Positions 46,718 to 59,700 of a DNA stretch of 64,000 nt are shown in pieces (within the stretch, counting starts at the first letter, position 1; each line of letters opens with the position of its first letter). This DNA comes from Apricaphanius iberus (Eukaryota; Chordata; Actinopteri; Cyprinodontiformes; Aphaniidae). A model generated the notes under the pieces. It worked only from the letters and a program-made list of their open reading frames with translations. It was not told where the DNA came from and did not search any database. A program made the position numbers and the translations under genes. The stretch is from assembly GCA_028564705.1 (NCBI GenBank), contig JAPXFQ010000384.1, forward strand, positions 193,501 through 257,500, read 5' to 3'.

Positions 46718-49700
46718 ATGGGGCTGTTCGGCAGGACACCGGATAAACCCCCCAAAGAGCTTGTGAGTACTTTATGGTCACCATCTGGATTGTCTGGTTT
46801 GAATTTAGCTCGTAATTAGCTAAACTAGCTAACGGTAGCTGTCAGTGTCACCACCGCAGGCTGAACTAAATTTATTTTTTCCATACCAACGCTACTACAG
46901 TTACTGACTGAATAACTGATCCGTATAATGCAGAAAATAAGACGCCGTTGTTTTTTGTGATTATTTATTTTTATTAATGTTATGAGATGTATATCTGTTA
47001 GCTTACGAGCTAGCTAGCTCTCAGCTGTCAACGTAAACAAACCCGGATGATGTTTCAGCTGCTCTAACAGTTTTAATAATAGAACAATATCATCATGTTT
47101 CCAAACACGGTGCAGCTTTTATTGACGCTTTAACTCGGTTTGTTTTCCAACGTCTCATTCCAGATTAATGAGTGGTCTCAAAAAATTAGAAAGGAGATGA
47201 GAGTGATTGACAGACAAATCAGAGGTAAGGTTCATTGCATTTATTCACACATCAAAACTGCCTCTGCACACAGTTTCCAAATATTGATAAAAGTATATAG
47301 TACTGGATAACACATTACTTCACTGGAGTATCCAAAAGTAAGACAACCAAAATACAATTCGTTATCACTGATATTGGATCAGGTGTGGGTAGTCTACCCA
47401 AAAACTGTAATATTTTTTACTAGGGATGCACCGATACTGGTATTGGGTATCGGTGCCGATACCACTCTAATGTACTCTATCGGCATCTGTTACAGTGAAC
47501 CGATACCATGAACCGATACTTAAAATGTGAAAACTGTGCAATAATTTCACAGAAAATGTTTATTTTTCACTTGAAATTTTAGTTTTTTTTGGTAATTTTT
47601 AGTAATATTTTATCTGTTTATCTAATCAAACATATTTTTTTCTAACAATCAGATAATAAAATAAAACCTGTCTTCCAATTAATTGCTTTTTTTTTGTGTG
47701 GTAGAAGTATCGGTGCTCTGTATCGGAAAGTACTCAGATCCAAGTATTGGTATCGTATCGGTTTGAAAAAAGTGGTATCCCTAATTTTTACTTAAAAGTG
47801 AAAATAACCATCCAATACATTTTTTAAGACTTCAAAATTATATGATTAAAAGGCTACTTCAGTGCTGATTAACTGTTAATCAAATTACACTTGATGTAAT
47901 TTAAAAAATGTTGTTATGTGCCAATTCTGGGCTAAATTAATACAAATAAATAGCATAATTACAAACTTAATCAGGAGAAACACTTTTATTAAAAAATATG
48001 TCTTTAATTAAAATCTTATGAGACTAATACAGTAGGTAATGTGCATATATAGTGTTTTTTAAGTAGATCCATTGATTATGTATACAGTTTAAAGTATCTT
48101 TTTGACCTCCAAATGGCACAACAAGGTGACCAGCAGGGAGAAAATAACATTAGAACTACAAAGCTTGTGTACGAACAAAAGGTCTAATTCTAACTTAAAC
48201 TGTGTAGTTTTTGTTGTTGTTAAAATATGATTAAGTGAAGCTACTCACAGTAGGTAGAGTATCCAAAAATCTTACTCAGGTAAGGGTAGCAGTACTTCAT
48301 AATAATATTACTAAAGAAAAAAACTACAGTGTAGTAAAACTACTCTCAATTTTTTTTTTTTTCCACGAAAGGTTACTCAAGTAAATTAAACTAGTTACCA
48401 TCCACCTCTGATATTGGTATTGGATTGAAGTGGATGATAAAGATGCTTTTATTTTATTTTTTTGTGGTTTCTGCAGATTTCTTTTGAAGCTTGGAACCAA
48501 TTTTTACACACAAAGAGTAGCTTAATATTAGTCGAGATAAAGGAAATAATATACCAGTTTTTTAATTCATTTTAGTTTATTTATAGAACACAGTTCACGA
48601 AAAAAAAAAAAAGTAATCTCAAGGGACCTTACAAATAAAAAAGCTGCATTACACATCCAGAAATCTACAAACTAATCAATTCCTCGTATATTGACAGATA
48701 TTAGGTCACTTACATGCATTCCAGTTAAATTATGTCATTGAATTAAATTCTATTTATAAAAGAAACTGGGATTAAGTTGTTTTATTTAAGGAAGCCCAGT
48801 TTACTGCGTTGACTCTTTAACTTTACAGCAATCCCTCTTCCTGAGGAAGTAATTATTAGTTTGATTAAAAATTGTTGCAAGGACCCTTATAGATTTAAAT
48901 CAACATATAGTTGTTTTCTACTAGTGTGCAGATTAACTGTTTTAACTTGGTGCTTCTTCTTTTAACGTAGGAAGTCCCCCTGAAACTGTTTTTCTGTTGG
49001 CTTTTGGTGCTCTAAACCCGCTCGATTGAGTCAGACTTTCCCTCACACTGAGCCTGGTTCTGGTTGAACCAGGTTTTGTCCTGGTAGATCCTGGTTTTGT
49101 CCTGTCCTCTGTCACTGAAGGCTTACACAGGCAGAGGGATTGCAGTGAAAACAACGATCTAGGCTTTCATAGTACCAATTTTCATCAAAAACTTAATTTA
49201 ACTCAATAGTCTTTGATGCATGTAATTAAATCTGAATCGGCTGACATCTTCTTATTACGTGTTAATAACCTGGTTTATAATTTGCTCCCTTTTTTTCCAT
49301 GTAAAGTGCATTGGAATGACGTTTGCTGTATTATTAAACTGACAGCAGATTGTAGTTAGCTGCTTATAACCCCTTTTCTTTCAGATATCCAAAGAGAGGA
49401 GGAGAAAGTTAAACGATCCATCAAAGATGCTGCCAAAAAGGGACAGAAAGATGTTTGCGTGGTCCTCGCCAAGGAAATGATTCAGTCGAAACGGGCCGTC
49501 ACAAAGCTATACGCATCCAAAGCTCAAATGAACTCGGTGCTTCTCAGCATGAAGAATCAACTGGGTGAGTGTCTGAGCGCAGCCTCGGGTTGCTGAGCGT
49601 CAAACCCTCATGTTGTGTTTGATTGAGGTAAACGCGCGTGTTTGTCTTTCAAGCCGTGGTCCGTGTCGCTGGTGCCCTGCAGAAGAGCACGGACGTCATG

Positions 49701-50197
49701 AAAGCCATGCAGAATCTGGTGAAAATCCCAGAGATCCAGGCCACAATGAGGGACCTTTCAAAGGAGATGATGAAGGTGAACGGCACTCAGCTAAATTAAC
49801 TTATGAACAAGCTGTAGTTAAAATTAGAATTGAACAGTTGTAGTGATTTTTGTTTTTTTCAGGCAGGAATTATCGAGGAGATGCTGGAGGACACATTTGA
49901 GAGCATGGAGGACGGAGAGGAGATGGAGGAAGCAGCAGAGGAGGAAGTCGACAAGATCCTCTTTGAGATCACAGCAGGTGGGGATCATTTTCGTCGACAT
50001 TTCTAGAAATAATTTACGAATCTAAATATGTTTCGTTCTACTCTGGTCTGTTAGGAGCGCTCGGTAAAGCTCCTAGCAAAGTTACAGAACCCCTTCCAGA
50101 GCTGTCGCCCGGAGGAGCTGCTGCTGCCTCGGAGGAGTCGGAGGAGGAGGAGGACATTGAGGCCATGCAGTCCAGACTGGCAGCTCTGAGGAGCTAA
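46718..50197 (+). CDS. chmp3: CHMP3 (VPS24), ESCRT-III subunit (complete, 6 exons)
   Basis: Charged multivesicular body protein 3, which caps and shapes ESCRT-III filaments with CHMP2 at endosomes and the cytokinetic midbody. Exons: 46718-46762, 47164-47224, 49385-49564, 49654-49775, 49863-49977, 50055-50197 (stop TAA). All borders fit GT/AG and phase; total 221 codons, against 222 in human. It starts MGLFGRTPDKPPKEL (N-terminal Gly2 after Met is the usual myristoylation-type context), followed by the basic core IRKEMRVIDRQIRDIQREEE and KRSIKDAAKKGQKDV. The acidic regulatory half has EEMLEDTFESMEDGEEMEE and the C-terminus IEAMQSRLAALRS is the MIT-interacting motif bound by VPS4 and related MIT proteins. 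The second intron (47225-49384) carries a hAT-like MITE. Divergent from HSPA4L. Confidence 0.97.
47421..47783. mobile_element. hAT-like MITE in CHMP3 intron
   Basis: 363 bp starting TAGGGATGCACCGATACTGG and ending (reverse strand) TAGGGATACCAC. The flanking octamers TTTTTTAC (47413-47420) and ATTTTTAC (47784-47791) differ at one position, in line with a hAT target duplication. Internal ATCGGTGCCGATACC motifs relate it to the copy at 10902-11294. Non-coding. Confidence 0.78.
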
Positions 50198-50691
50198 AGC
50201 GCCCTGCAGATGTCGGGAGACGTTTCGCGCGGGGACGGAATCAGTTCTTCACAGTGCTGAGCATCCTCTGCTTCACGCTCTAGTTTTACGTTGTCGTCTG
50301 GGTTAACGTTGTGTTATCTGGCGTGACTCTCGCTACGTATTTATTCTCCAAAGTCAATCAGAAGGTTTTCGGGGGTGTATATAATGTGAGTATGAGCAGC
50401 CTTCTGTGCCTAAAATGGTTATTCTCTCTCGTTCTGTCCTAAAGTACACGAGTATTCATGATCCAAACGTACCTGCTGTGGATGGATTGTGTTATTATCT
50501 TCAGCAGAGGTTTTAATCTCTTAGGAAACTTTCTGGAAACAACATCTGTTCAGTTTACCTAGATTTAATCAGCCTACAATATCTGAAACACTAGAGGTGA
50601 GGGGGCAGATCTTTCTTTTGTCAGTTAATTTTACTGTACATCCATGAATATATCTGTTCTTTATGTGGTCATAAGTGTTGAGTACACACAC

Positions 50692-50697
50692 AATAAA
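50692..50697 (+). other. chmp3: CHMP3 poly(A) signal
   Basis: AATAAA about 495 bases after the stop codon. A second AATAAA at 50878-50883 could serve as a distal site, giving a 3' UTR of about 0.5 or 0.7 kb. Confidence 0.6.
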
Positions 50698-50899
50698 ATA
50701 CTATTACTATCCATGTTTTGCATTAAGCTGTAGCTTGTTCAGTGCTTAACTTTGAGTCACGATGGATTTCTTTCTCCAGAAGAACATGCAAAGGAAGTAG
50801 AGCAACTGGTCACTGCAGAACATATGTATCATTAAATATTGTGTGTATAATTTTTTCTATGTGGACGGGCGAAAAAAAATAAACTTTTAAGAAGAAAAA

Positions 50900-52216
50900 T
50901 GCCAGTTCTACCGGGGTCTTTTCTCATAGTTGATCCCACACTTAAAGCTTGGGCTGACTTCATCAGGAAGAGCCGTTCCGGCCACAAACGACTCAGAAAC
51001 GCAGGTCAGATTTATGTGATATTTCGTTCTTTTGTGGATTTATTTAAACAGTCTCCTACAAATCCAAAAAGTCTCTTCAGCTCCGACTTTAAACCTTCGA
51101 TTTAGTTAATTTTGAACCCTTAACAAAATCATTTTATTGGTTTTAAGAAGGGGGATGTAGGAAAATATCGTTAAGGCAATATATTGCCATATTTTGTCAC
51201 AATATTGTATAGAAACTCAAAAGGATTGCATCGATATATTTTTAAAAGAATTTCAATGGAATAATTACAGAAAAAAATTTTTGTTGTAAAAAGTATGAGC
51301 ATTAGTTGGTGGCTGTTTTCGCCTTTTCCAGGGGATCAGCTAGATCTAGTATTAAAATTGGATATGTAAAACAGAGGTAGACATGTTTTTTTTTTTGACC
51401 AACAGGCTAAAAAAATAAATAAAAACCTGGTCATAATCTATTTTTACCCATAAATTTTAAATCCTGTGCAGGGGGGTGTTGGCGCCTATCTCCAAAAATC
51501 GTGGTTTTATATTTTTTTCCGATTTCATTCTAAAAAACATGTACAGAGAACTACATATAAAGTCAAAATGAAATGATTGCACTCGTTATAAGAAGACCTG
51601 CTGCAGTTCCTGCACCACATGGAGCCAAAATGCGCTCCCATTTGTGCGTTCTAGAATAGGTGGATCGCTGCAGAGGTTATTGTCATGGAGATTTTTGCCT
51701 CAGACAGATGAGTTAAATATTGTTCTGGAGGCTAAATCTGCGCTCCGCTGCCACACTGGAGATTGGAATTAAGCGCCGCTTTAGCCAAAGTTTTGAAATA
51801 AGGAAAGATTCTTCTAACCAAAGCAATTAGAACTTGAAAACACTCTCTGAAGATGCTGTTTCTTGGCCTGTAAACTATTGGAGGAAAGCCTACAGCAAGA
51901 AAGCAGCAGCAGGCGGCGGCCAAGGTCGCACTTCAAAGCCTCAGTAACTTTTTTATCATGTTGTCAGTTCCCGGCCACCAAGATGCATTGAATACGGTTG
52001 CCTATCTGGGAATCTTTTCTTTAATTGATATCTCCACTTGGACTCTGTAAAGTTGAAATCATCTGCACATTTGCACCAGGTGGTCAGAGGTGTGAATACT
52101 AATCCGTGAAAATAATGGGCCAGCCTTCAGATTTTTCCTTCACCGCTCAGTTAACGCGACCCCTGGTGTAAAATATGAAACAGGATGGAGAGTTTAGAAT
52201 GCTAAAAGTTTAACTA
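50900..52216. other. Spacer after CHMP3
   Basis: No gene recognised. At 51150-51250 there is sequence of the type GGCAATATATTGCCATATTT that also appears, in related form, near 53755-53850, so the Tc1 element between them may have inserted in or near an older repeat. Confidence 0.45.
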
Positions 52217-53718
52217 CAGTTGTGGCCAAAAGTTTTGAGATTGACACAAATAATAGTTTTCACAAATTTCGCTGCTAAGCTGCTTTTAGATCTTTGTTTC
52301 AGTTGTTTCTGTGATGTACTGAAATATAATTACAAGCCCTTCATACGTTTCAAAGGCTTTTATCGACAATTACATGACATTTATGCAAAGAGTCAGTATT
52401 TGCAGTGTTGACCCTTCTTTTTCAGGACCTCTGTAATTCGACTGAGCATGCTGTCAATCAAATTCTGGGCCAAATCCTGACTGACAGCAACCCATTCTTT
52501 CATAATCACTTCTTGGAGTTTGTCGGAATTAGTGGGTTTTTGTTTGTCCACCCGCCTCTTGAGGATTGACCCCAAGTTCTCAATGGGATTAAGATCTGGG
52601 GAGTTTCCAGGCCATGGACCCAAAATTTAAACGTTTTGGTCCCCGAGCCACTTAGTTATAGCTTTTGCCTCAGGGCACGGTGCTCCATCATGCTGGAAAA
52701 TGCTTTGTTCTTCACCAAACTGTTGTTGGATTGTTGGAAGAAGTTGCTGTTGGGGGGTGTTTTGGTACCATTCTTTATTCATGGCTGTTTTTGGGCTAAA
52801 TTGTAAGTGAGCCCACTCCCTTGGATGAGAAGCAACTCCACACATGAATGGTCTCAGGATGCTTTACTGTTGGCATGACACAGGACTGATGGTAGCGCTC
52901 ACCTTTTCTTCTCCGACCAAGCCTTTTTCCAGATGCCCCAAACAATCGGAAAGAGGCATCATGGGAGAATCTGACTTTGCCCCAGTCCTCAGCAGTCCAT
53001 TCACCAAACTTTCTGCAGATGATCAATCTGTCCCTGATGGTTTGTTTTGGAGAGAAGTGGCTTCTTTGCTGCCCTTCTTGACACCAGGCCATCTTCCAAA
53101 AGTCTTCGCCTCACTATGCGTGCAGATGCGCTCACACCTGCCTGCTGCCATTCCTGAGCAAGCTCTGCACTGGTGGTACTCCGATCCGGCAGCTGAATCC
53201 TCTTTAGGAGAAGATCCTGGCGCTTGCTGGACTTTCTTGGACGCCCTGAAGCCTTCTTAACCAGAATTGAACCTCTTTTCTTGAAGTTCTTGATAATCTT
53301 ATAAAATGTTGATTTAGGTGCAATCTTAGTAGCCACAATATCTTTGCCTGTGACGCCATTTTTATGCAACACAATGATGGCTGCACGCGTTTCTTTGCAG
53401 GTCACCATGGTTAACAATGGAAGAACAATGATTTCAAGCATCACCCTCCTTTTAACATGTCAAGTCTGCCATTCTAACCCAATCAGCCTGACATAATGAT
53501 CTCCAGCCTTGTGCTCGTCAACATTCTCACCTGAGTTACCAAGACGATTACTGAAGTGATCTCAGCCGGTCCTTTAACAGGCAAAGAAAAACTGCAATTT
53601 ATCTGATTACTGTTCACAACATTCTGGACTTTATGCAAATTGCTATTATAAAAACTTAAGCAGCAACTTTACCAATTGCCAATATTTAAGTAACTCTCAA
53701 AACTTTTGGCCACAACTG
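52217..53718 (-). mobile_element. Near-full-length Tc1/mariner transposon with broken transposase
   Basis: 1502 bp with perfect 24-bp inverted ends starting CAGTTGTGGCCAAAAGTTTT, flanked by TA (52215-52216 and 53719-53720). The transposase is on the minus strand from about 53444 to 52393. It has an N-terminal helix-turn-helix region (THR-rich RAAIIVLHKNGVTGKDIV), a second DNA-binding segment (SGRPRKSSKRQDLLLKRI) and a DDE catalytic domain with HDASFRLFG, FQHDGAPCPEA and [11 protein letters not shown]. The reading frame is broken at least three times: shifts near 53090 and near 52845, and a stop near 52627. The third acidic residue is present, and the first aspartate block is altered (HDAS where DEAS or DES is usual). 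Hence it is a fairly young but inactive copy. Confidence 0.93.
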
Positions 53719-54769
53719 TACACTTGAATTCAGTTTTATAAATCATTATATATAGTATTGGTTTCCCAATACATCACAGTAAATTCTATCTCTCCCCATG
53801 TATTGTGATACAGATCGTGTCACCAGATTCTTGCCAATACACAACCCTATTTTTAAGTGGGAATGTGCAATATCTCTGCATCAACATAAGTGTCAGCTGA
53901 TGTTAGTCATTAAAACAAAAACTATTTGCTTTGTTATAATAAGTAAAACAGGACCAATAGTATCCTGTGTTTTTGTTTTTTTTTCTCGTAATTTCACCAG
54001 GTTAGGGTGATAAATGATCAGTTATAATAGATATATTAATATCTATTTAGGTCCAGATTTTCATATCATTGCATCTCTATTTCTAACAAAGTATCTAGTG
54101 TAAAGACATTTTTATTTTTATGAAGTTCTGGGACAATAATCCGACTTTTGCACAAGCTTCAGCTGTGACTCTGACAAGCTGTCTGCTTTGTTTTAATCTT
54201 AAGACTAAAACCATGTAATGATTTCCTGAGCTGTGATGCATCTCGGGTTCAGCGTGTTCCAAACATCTCCTCAGCTTTTAAAGTGAACAAAAGGATCGAG
54301 TTTCTACCTGTTACAGTCCTCCTCTGCAGCTTTTGTTGCCCTGTAAGAGAAACCCCGTCCTTTATTTTGCATAGCAGACCCCTGTGCGGACAAAGCTGAG
54401 CTACTGCAGCTCTAACAATAAATCCCTTCATAGTTTCTAGGTCATTCCTGAACATTTTGGCGCAGGTGTCTCTATATCCTCTGTGGTTGTTACACCTTAA
54501 AAACATGACTGGTTTCGTGCACATTTGGCTGTCCAGGAGCTTAAGGGAGCAGATTCTGCTCTTTATTCCTCCTGTTTTGAGAGAAATATGTTTCAGATTT
54601 AATATTAGACAAAGATAACCTGATGACGTAAAACAGCAGTCTCTAAATGAGCATTTAATGATCTCATTTATCCTACCCAGACACAGGCATGTACAGCCAG
54701 TTTCGAGTCATGCCTCTGCATCTCTATCAGATTTAAGTTGTTGTTTTTTTTCCAGCTATTAAGGGCTGA

Positions 54770-55060
54770 TCATCGTAAACGGAGTGTGTGCTTAGGATTA
54801 AGGTCACAAACCGATGGCTGTTCTACTTTAGGATTTTCTGGTAGAGAGCAGAATTCGTGGTTCCATCAACTGTGGAGTGTCATGCTCATCCTGAAGCAGC
54901 AAAGTAGACCCAGACCATCACACTACCACCACCATGGTTGATTATGAGTGCGTGTTTGCTATTCGACAGATGTAACAGGCCCCAAACCTTCCAAAAAGTT
55001 CCTCGTCAGATCACAGAGTTTCTGCAATCTTTGAGTTCATCAGCATGTGATTCCTTAAAT
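54770..55060 (-). pseudogene. Tc1-like relic, reverse orientation
   Basis: GACCATCACACTACCACCAC on the + strand is, reversed, the codons for the GGGSVMV block of a Tc1-like transposase. Nearby CCCAAACCTTCCAAAAAGTT, followed by TCGTCAGATCACAGAGTTT, corresponds to its preceding conserved part. Frames are broken and ends not identified. Confidence 0.6.
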
Positions 55061-55639
55061 AGAAAATAGAAAACTTAAAAGAACTGTGTTCAGATAGATG
55101 CATGCAGTTAGGCACCTCATGTATTTTACTATTATTCAGTTACATATTTTTACTCTTTTATGGACCCAAGTGGACTGAATTTATTTGTGTTTTGCTTTTA
55201 TGTCTTCATGCTACTGTCAAAGACAATTAGTCTATTTTATGTACGTTTTATGGACCTTAAAGAAGTTTAACCAACTGGAATGTATAATTGTATTGAAATT
55301 GCTTTTCTTGTAGAGTGCCTTGAGGTGTTTCTAAGACAAAAGTTAGACATGTCATTCTGTTCTTTTTGGTTATTAGTGGTTGTGATCTTTGGACTCTCCC
55401 GCTGGGACAATTTTTGTCCGAAGTAAATGAGGCTTGAGAGTTTTAAATGTTCTGAGTTCTGGTTTCATCCTCTAAGAATCTTTCAGGCATTCTTTGGAGT
55501 AGATTTTGGTTTTGGCAAACTACTGTTGTTCCACCTATCCATCGTCTATGCCTGCTTTTTTGTGCAGTGTAATGGGGGGGCTTGTGCCTATCCTATCCAG
55601 TGCATTATGGGACAACTCAGAGACCAATCAACCTAACAG

Positions 55640-55770
55640 CCATGTAGGGGGAAGCCACAGGGAGCATACACAGGGAGAACATACCAAATGACCCCAGGTT
55701 TGAATTCAAACCGAGGACCTTATTGCTGCTAGACAACCCTACCACCGCTACCAACTGTTCCACCATGTTT
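55640..55770 (-). repeat. SINE-like teleost repeat fragment, reverse orientation
   Basis: Reversed counterpart of the 43813-43885 repeat: GGGAGCATACACAGGGAGAA, then CATACCAAATGACCCCAGG and TTTGAATTCAAACCGAGGAC. The TTTGAATTCAAAC part keeps the B-box-like symmetry. Truncated on both sides. Confidence 0.45.
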
Positions 55771-55980
55771 CTATCCTTTTCCTTTTGACCTGTGCTGATG
55801 ATTTGCTGCTTTTGGAGATCCTTGAGCCCACTTACTGTTGTCAAACAGGTCCTATTTAGGTGGTTTCTTGATCCTTCAGGTCCAATTGCAGATTGATGAT
55901 TACCGATTTATCAAAGGGCAGGAATAACTTTTTGCGCAGGGCAAAAAGCGCAACGTAAGTCTTAAGCAGATTTGATACTC

Positions 55981-55995
55981 GGGGGGGGGGGGGGG
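55981..55995. repeat. G15 homopolymer
   Basis: Run of 15 G directly before copy B of the dispersed repeat, recalling the G-run in copy A, though at the other end. Confidence 0.85.
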
Positions 55996-56007
55996 ACTTT
56001 TTCTTTA

Positions 56008-56515
56008 GACCACTACCCAAAATTGCAGCGTTCCAATCAAGATTTGGTCTAACCTGGGAAAGGAGGCCGAGTTTATCTGGTTGCGGTAATTGATAATATT
56101 ATGTTGAGACAATCTAAAGCTCAAACAAAACAGAAGCACCAGATCGTAACAATGGCAACATAAAAATCAAACGATGAATATTAAAAAGCAATTTTAAATT
56201 TAATTAAAATATTTTTTTATATAATTTTTAAAAAATTAAAGGTACAGTGCATTTCTATTCGTTTAAATGTATTTGATTTAAATATTTTGGCCAAAATTTT
56301 AGGAAAATATAAAATAAAAATAGAATTTAAATAAAAAAATAAAATGTGTTACAAATAAACTTGCCTAAATACAAAAAAAAATATTAAACAATTACATTTT
56401 TTTCTGACAAAACGACATAAAATGAGGTAATAATCACATTTTCATAGCATGTTACATCTGTAGTCTCTGCTCAATTTCAGCATTTATGGGGGGCCCAAAG
56501 CAACCACTTAGTGAA
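56008..56515. repeat. Dispersed repeat, copy B (upstream of REEP1)
   Basis: Second copy of the repeat at 22981-23545, same orientation. Shared order of blocks: CACTACCCA, CAGCGTT, GAGACAATCT-AAGCTCAA, AT-rich interior, AATTTCAG, ATTTATGGGGG and AAGCAACCAC. Ends about 230 bp before the REEP1 start codon, just before the ATT microsatellite. Confidence 0.6.
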
Positions 56516-56521
56516 GAAATG

Positions 56522-56522
<1 letters not shown>

Positions 56523-56575
<53 letters not shown>
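56523..56575. repeat. (ATT)n microsatellite
   Basis: About 17 ATT trinucleotides, roughly 170 bp upstream of the REEP1 start codon. Open frames of poly-Tyr or poly-Ile across it are artefacts. Confidence 0.95.
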
Positions 56576-56746
56576 GAGCCCTCTGTGCGATGCAACAGTG
56601 CCATCTATGGAGCTGCAGCTCGTCTCCTGCATTCATCACGTTGCAGCCTGCATGTGTGCGTCCAGACGCTGCCGCCTGTGGACGCGCCTGTCATCTGGAG
56701 GAAACTCCTCCCCGCAGACAGCGCGTACCGTCGCCTTTCCAGCGCA

Positions 56747-59700
56747 ATGGTCTCCTGGATCATCTCTAGACTTGTGGTGTAAGTGTCTCTGTTTTTTTTT
56801 TCCCCCCACCTATTTCGTTCTGTCTGTTCCTCCAGTGTTATGGGAATGAAATAGAAACGCGTCCCGCGGTTTGGAGCGTATCTGAGCCTCGGTGCAGAAG
56901 GAGCGCGCCCCGCAAGCCCCCGCGATCTCCTCCAGAAGCCTGATTTGATTAGAATGATATGTGAATGTGTAAGCAAACCAGGTGACGGACTGTTAATTTT
57001 TCACTGAACAGGGTGGTTTTTACAGGACTGCAGTTTGGACCCAGAGCAGGGAGCTGAGCCAGGCCTGCAGACCTGTTCTATTTCTGATGCAGCTGGCAGC
57101 GCTCAGCAGCCAGGATCTCTTTGTGTTTATCATACAGATTTTGGCACAGGCAAACATGACCGAGCAGCTGAGTTATATATTATACTGCTGACAATGAGTC
57201 AGATCGTCCAGAGATGAGAGAAGCCCAAACGTCACTTGCGTTTCTGAAAAACAGGAGCGGTCCTTCAGTGTTTGTGTCCCAGATTGGAAGCAGTACAAAG
57301 GGGGATGGCTCAGCCTTCTCGGGTTACATTGCAACACTTAAAAAATGTCTGTGCTCTCATGTTAATATTTTTTGCTTAATAAAGGGCTTGCGCAGCATTA
57401 AAACAACAGTGAGGTGCGAAAAGGATACAACCAGCTGGGTCACCAAGCTCAGAGCAGTCCAGAAATTAAATTTAGAATATAAGATCCTGTTACAAGCTGG
57501 ACTTCTTGAATCGGTGCATGCCCTATCGCTGCAACAGTGAGGAGTTGATATTCTGACTGTCCTTGTGTTTTTGAACTCTGTTAGTTAGCTGACCACGCAG
57601 GCAGCAGTGTTGTAATGTGATGTGGGTCAGTAATCTGATCTTGTCCTGGTCTGTGTCACCATAACACGTCCCTCCACAAAGAGGACAGGTGTTTGCTGCA
57701 AATCCATAAAAACTAAAAAGAAAAATCTAATTTTATCATCTGCCTGATTGCCGGATCGCACTGCCAAAATGTGACTGCCTCGTTTGGCTATATTTAAAAA
57801 GCCGAATCTGATGTTTGACTCAGCAAGAAGCAACAAATTGGTTTCTTCCAACAGCGTGGTTCTGCAGTCCAGCCCTGCAGTCAGGGAAAACATGCTAATA
57901 GCACAGATGAGATATGTTCAACTTCCTAACAACCGTTAGGAAATCGATTAAACTGTTATAGGTGGTGCCTTTTCAGCTGAAAGGTTTACATGAAAAGGAC
58001 AGGTACCCAAATTGTAATGTTTCTCAGGTTTGACACTAAAAAAAATACATATCTCTGTTTAATTTTCTGATATCTGGTCTTTAACCAACATTTTAATTCA
58101 TATCAAACCATGTGGTTCATAGTCACATTTTATTACACCTAATAAGTCCTGATTTAATATAATTTGTACACAACTGGACTGTATTGCTGGAAATAATTTG
58201 AACCATTCCTGTCCTGTAGACTTGTTTTTGGTACTCTGTATCCTGCATACTCGTCTTATAAGGCTGTGAAGACAAAAGATGTGAAAGAATATGTAAGTAC
58301 GGTTTAAAAAACAAAAAAATCTGATGTGCACAGAGCTGCTTTGTGTGACTGAATGTGACGGTACTTTTCTTTGGCATTCCAGGTGAAATGGATGATGTAC
58401 TGGATAATATTTGCCCTTTTTACCACGGTGGAGGTGTTCACAGATTTGTTTCTTTGTTGGTAAGTTGGCTCGCATTTTTTTTTTAAATCAGAAGTTTACA
58501 GACACCAAATAAAAAGACACCTTTTTATTTTCTCACTGTCTGGAGTTGAATCGGGTCTAAAATTAGTTTGTTTTAGGTCTGTTGAATACATGTTATTTGC
58601 TAAATGCCAGAATATGAGGAAAATGTCAGAGATGTTCTTATTCTTGTCTGGGGCGTACAAACATTTCCTTAGTATTCGGTATCATTACTTATGAAATAGA
58701 ACAAGGCATCGATTCTGATTCCGAAGAGTTGGAATCGATGTTCACAATGCGATCTAATCCAATTTGTTCCGATTCGATACTGATACGGGTCAGTGCAGTC
58801 AAACCGTGTCCGTCTGGACTTTTCCCTCATAGTTTCCGCTGTAAAAGAATCAAATTTTTCAACACTATGTATGATTTGGGTCAAATGTCCTTCCATAAGC
58901 TTCTCACTATATTTCTCGACTATTCCTCCTGATAAAAAACTGATGTAACTGGGTCAGGTTTCTAAGATGCCTCACTTGCAAACACCTTAACATTAATGCT
59001 GTTATTCCCTAACCCACTTTCTTACAATTTTCTGAGGTTATTCAATTTGCTGATTTGTAAAACCAAGATTTAAATTCCTTGTTAAAGTCTGTAGATTTTA
59101 CTTTTAGATGCCACCCACTGTGTGAATCGCCCCGGTGCCACATTATAATACTGCCACCCCCTTAAAAACCATCAATATGGCCAAAAACTTCAATTGAAAT
59201 ACTATTAAGATCTTTGTCTCTGAGTGAATTTGTTAGCTATGATGAAAATTTTTATTTTGCTTTTGGAAAAATGGATTCTTCTTTGCTGAACGCCATTTTA
59301 GCTTATGCTAATACAGGGCTTTTTTCAACTCTCTATTATAAGCTTTAGCTTGAGAATCTTCATAAGATCTTTTTGTAAAAAATTTGCATTAATTGGGGAC
59401 TCTTATTATTTTGCATAATTGTTTTAAAGGGACTATATCATGCTATTTTACAACTATCAACTTCTGGGATAGACATATATATGATAAAATGTTACCGTTG
59501 GTGTTATATAGTATTAATTTGTCTTAAAATTTAACTTGTATCCTGTAGTTAATGTTGGACCACAAAGTAAAACGGCTTGTTTCTCTATAAACCCGTCTCC
59601 TGCACCCCCCGGACTGGGAGAAACATTGCGGAGCTTTATCTCAAACAGTATTCTGACAATGAAACTCTGTTACATTAAGGCCTAAAACGTTTGGTTTTTT

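Noticed and set aside
56486..56849. Frames with poly-Tyr or poly-Ile upstream of and overlapping REEP1 exon 1
   Set aside because: Result of the ATT microsatellite. Only the in-frame [11 protein letters not shown] start fits REEP1.
57214..57540. 108-codon frame in REEP1 intron 1
   Set aside because: No similarity that I recognise, no splice fit with REEP1 and no flanking gene signals; likely chance.
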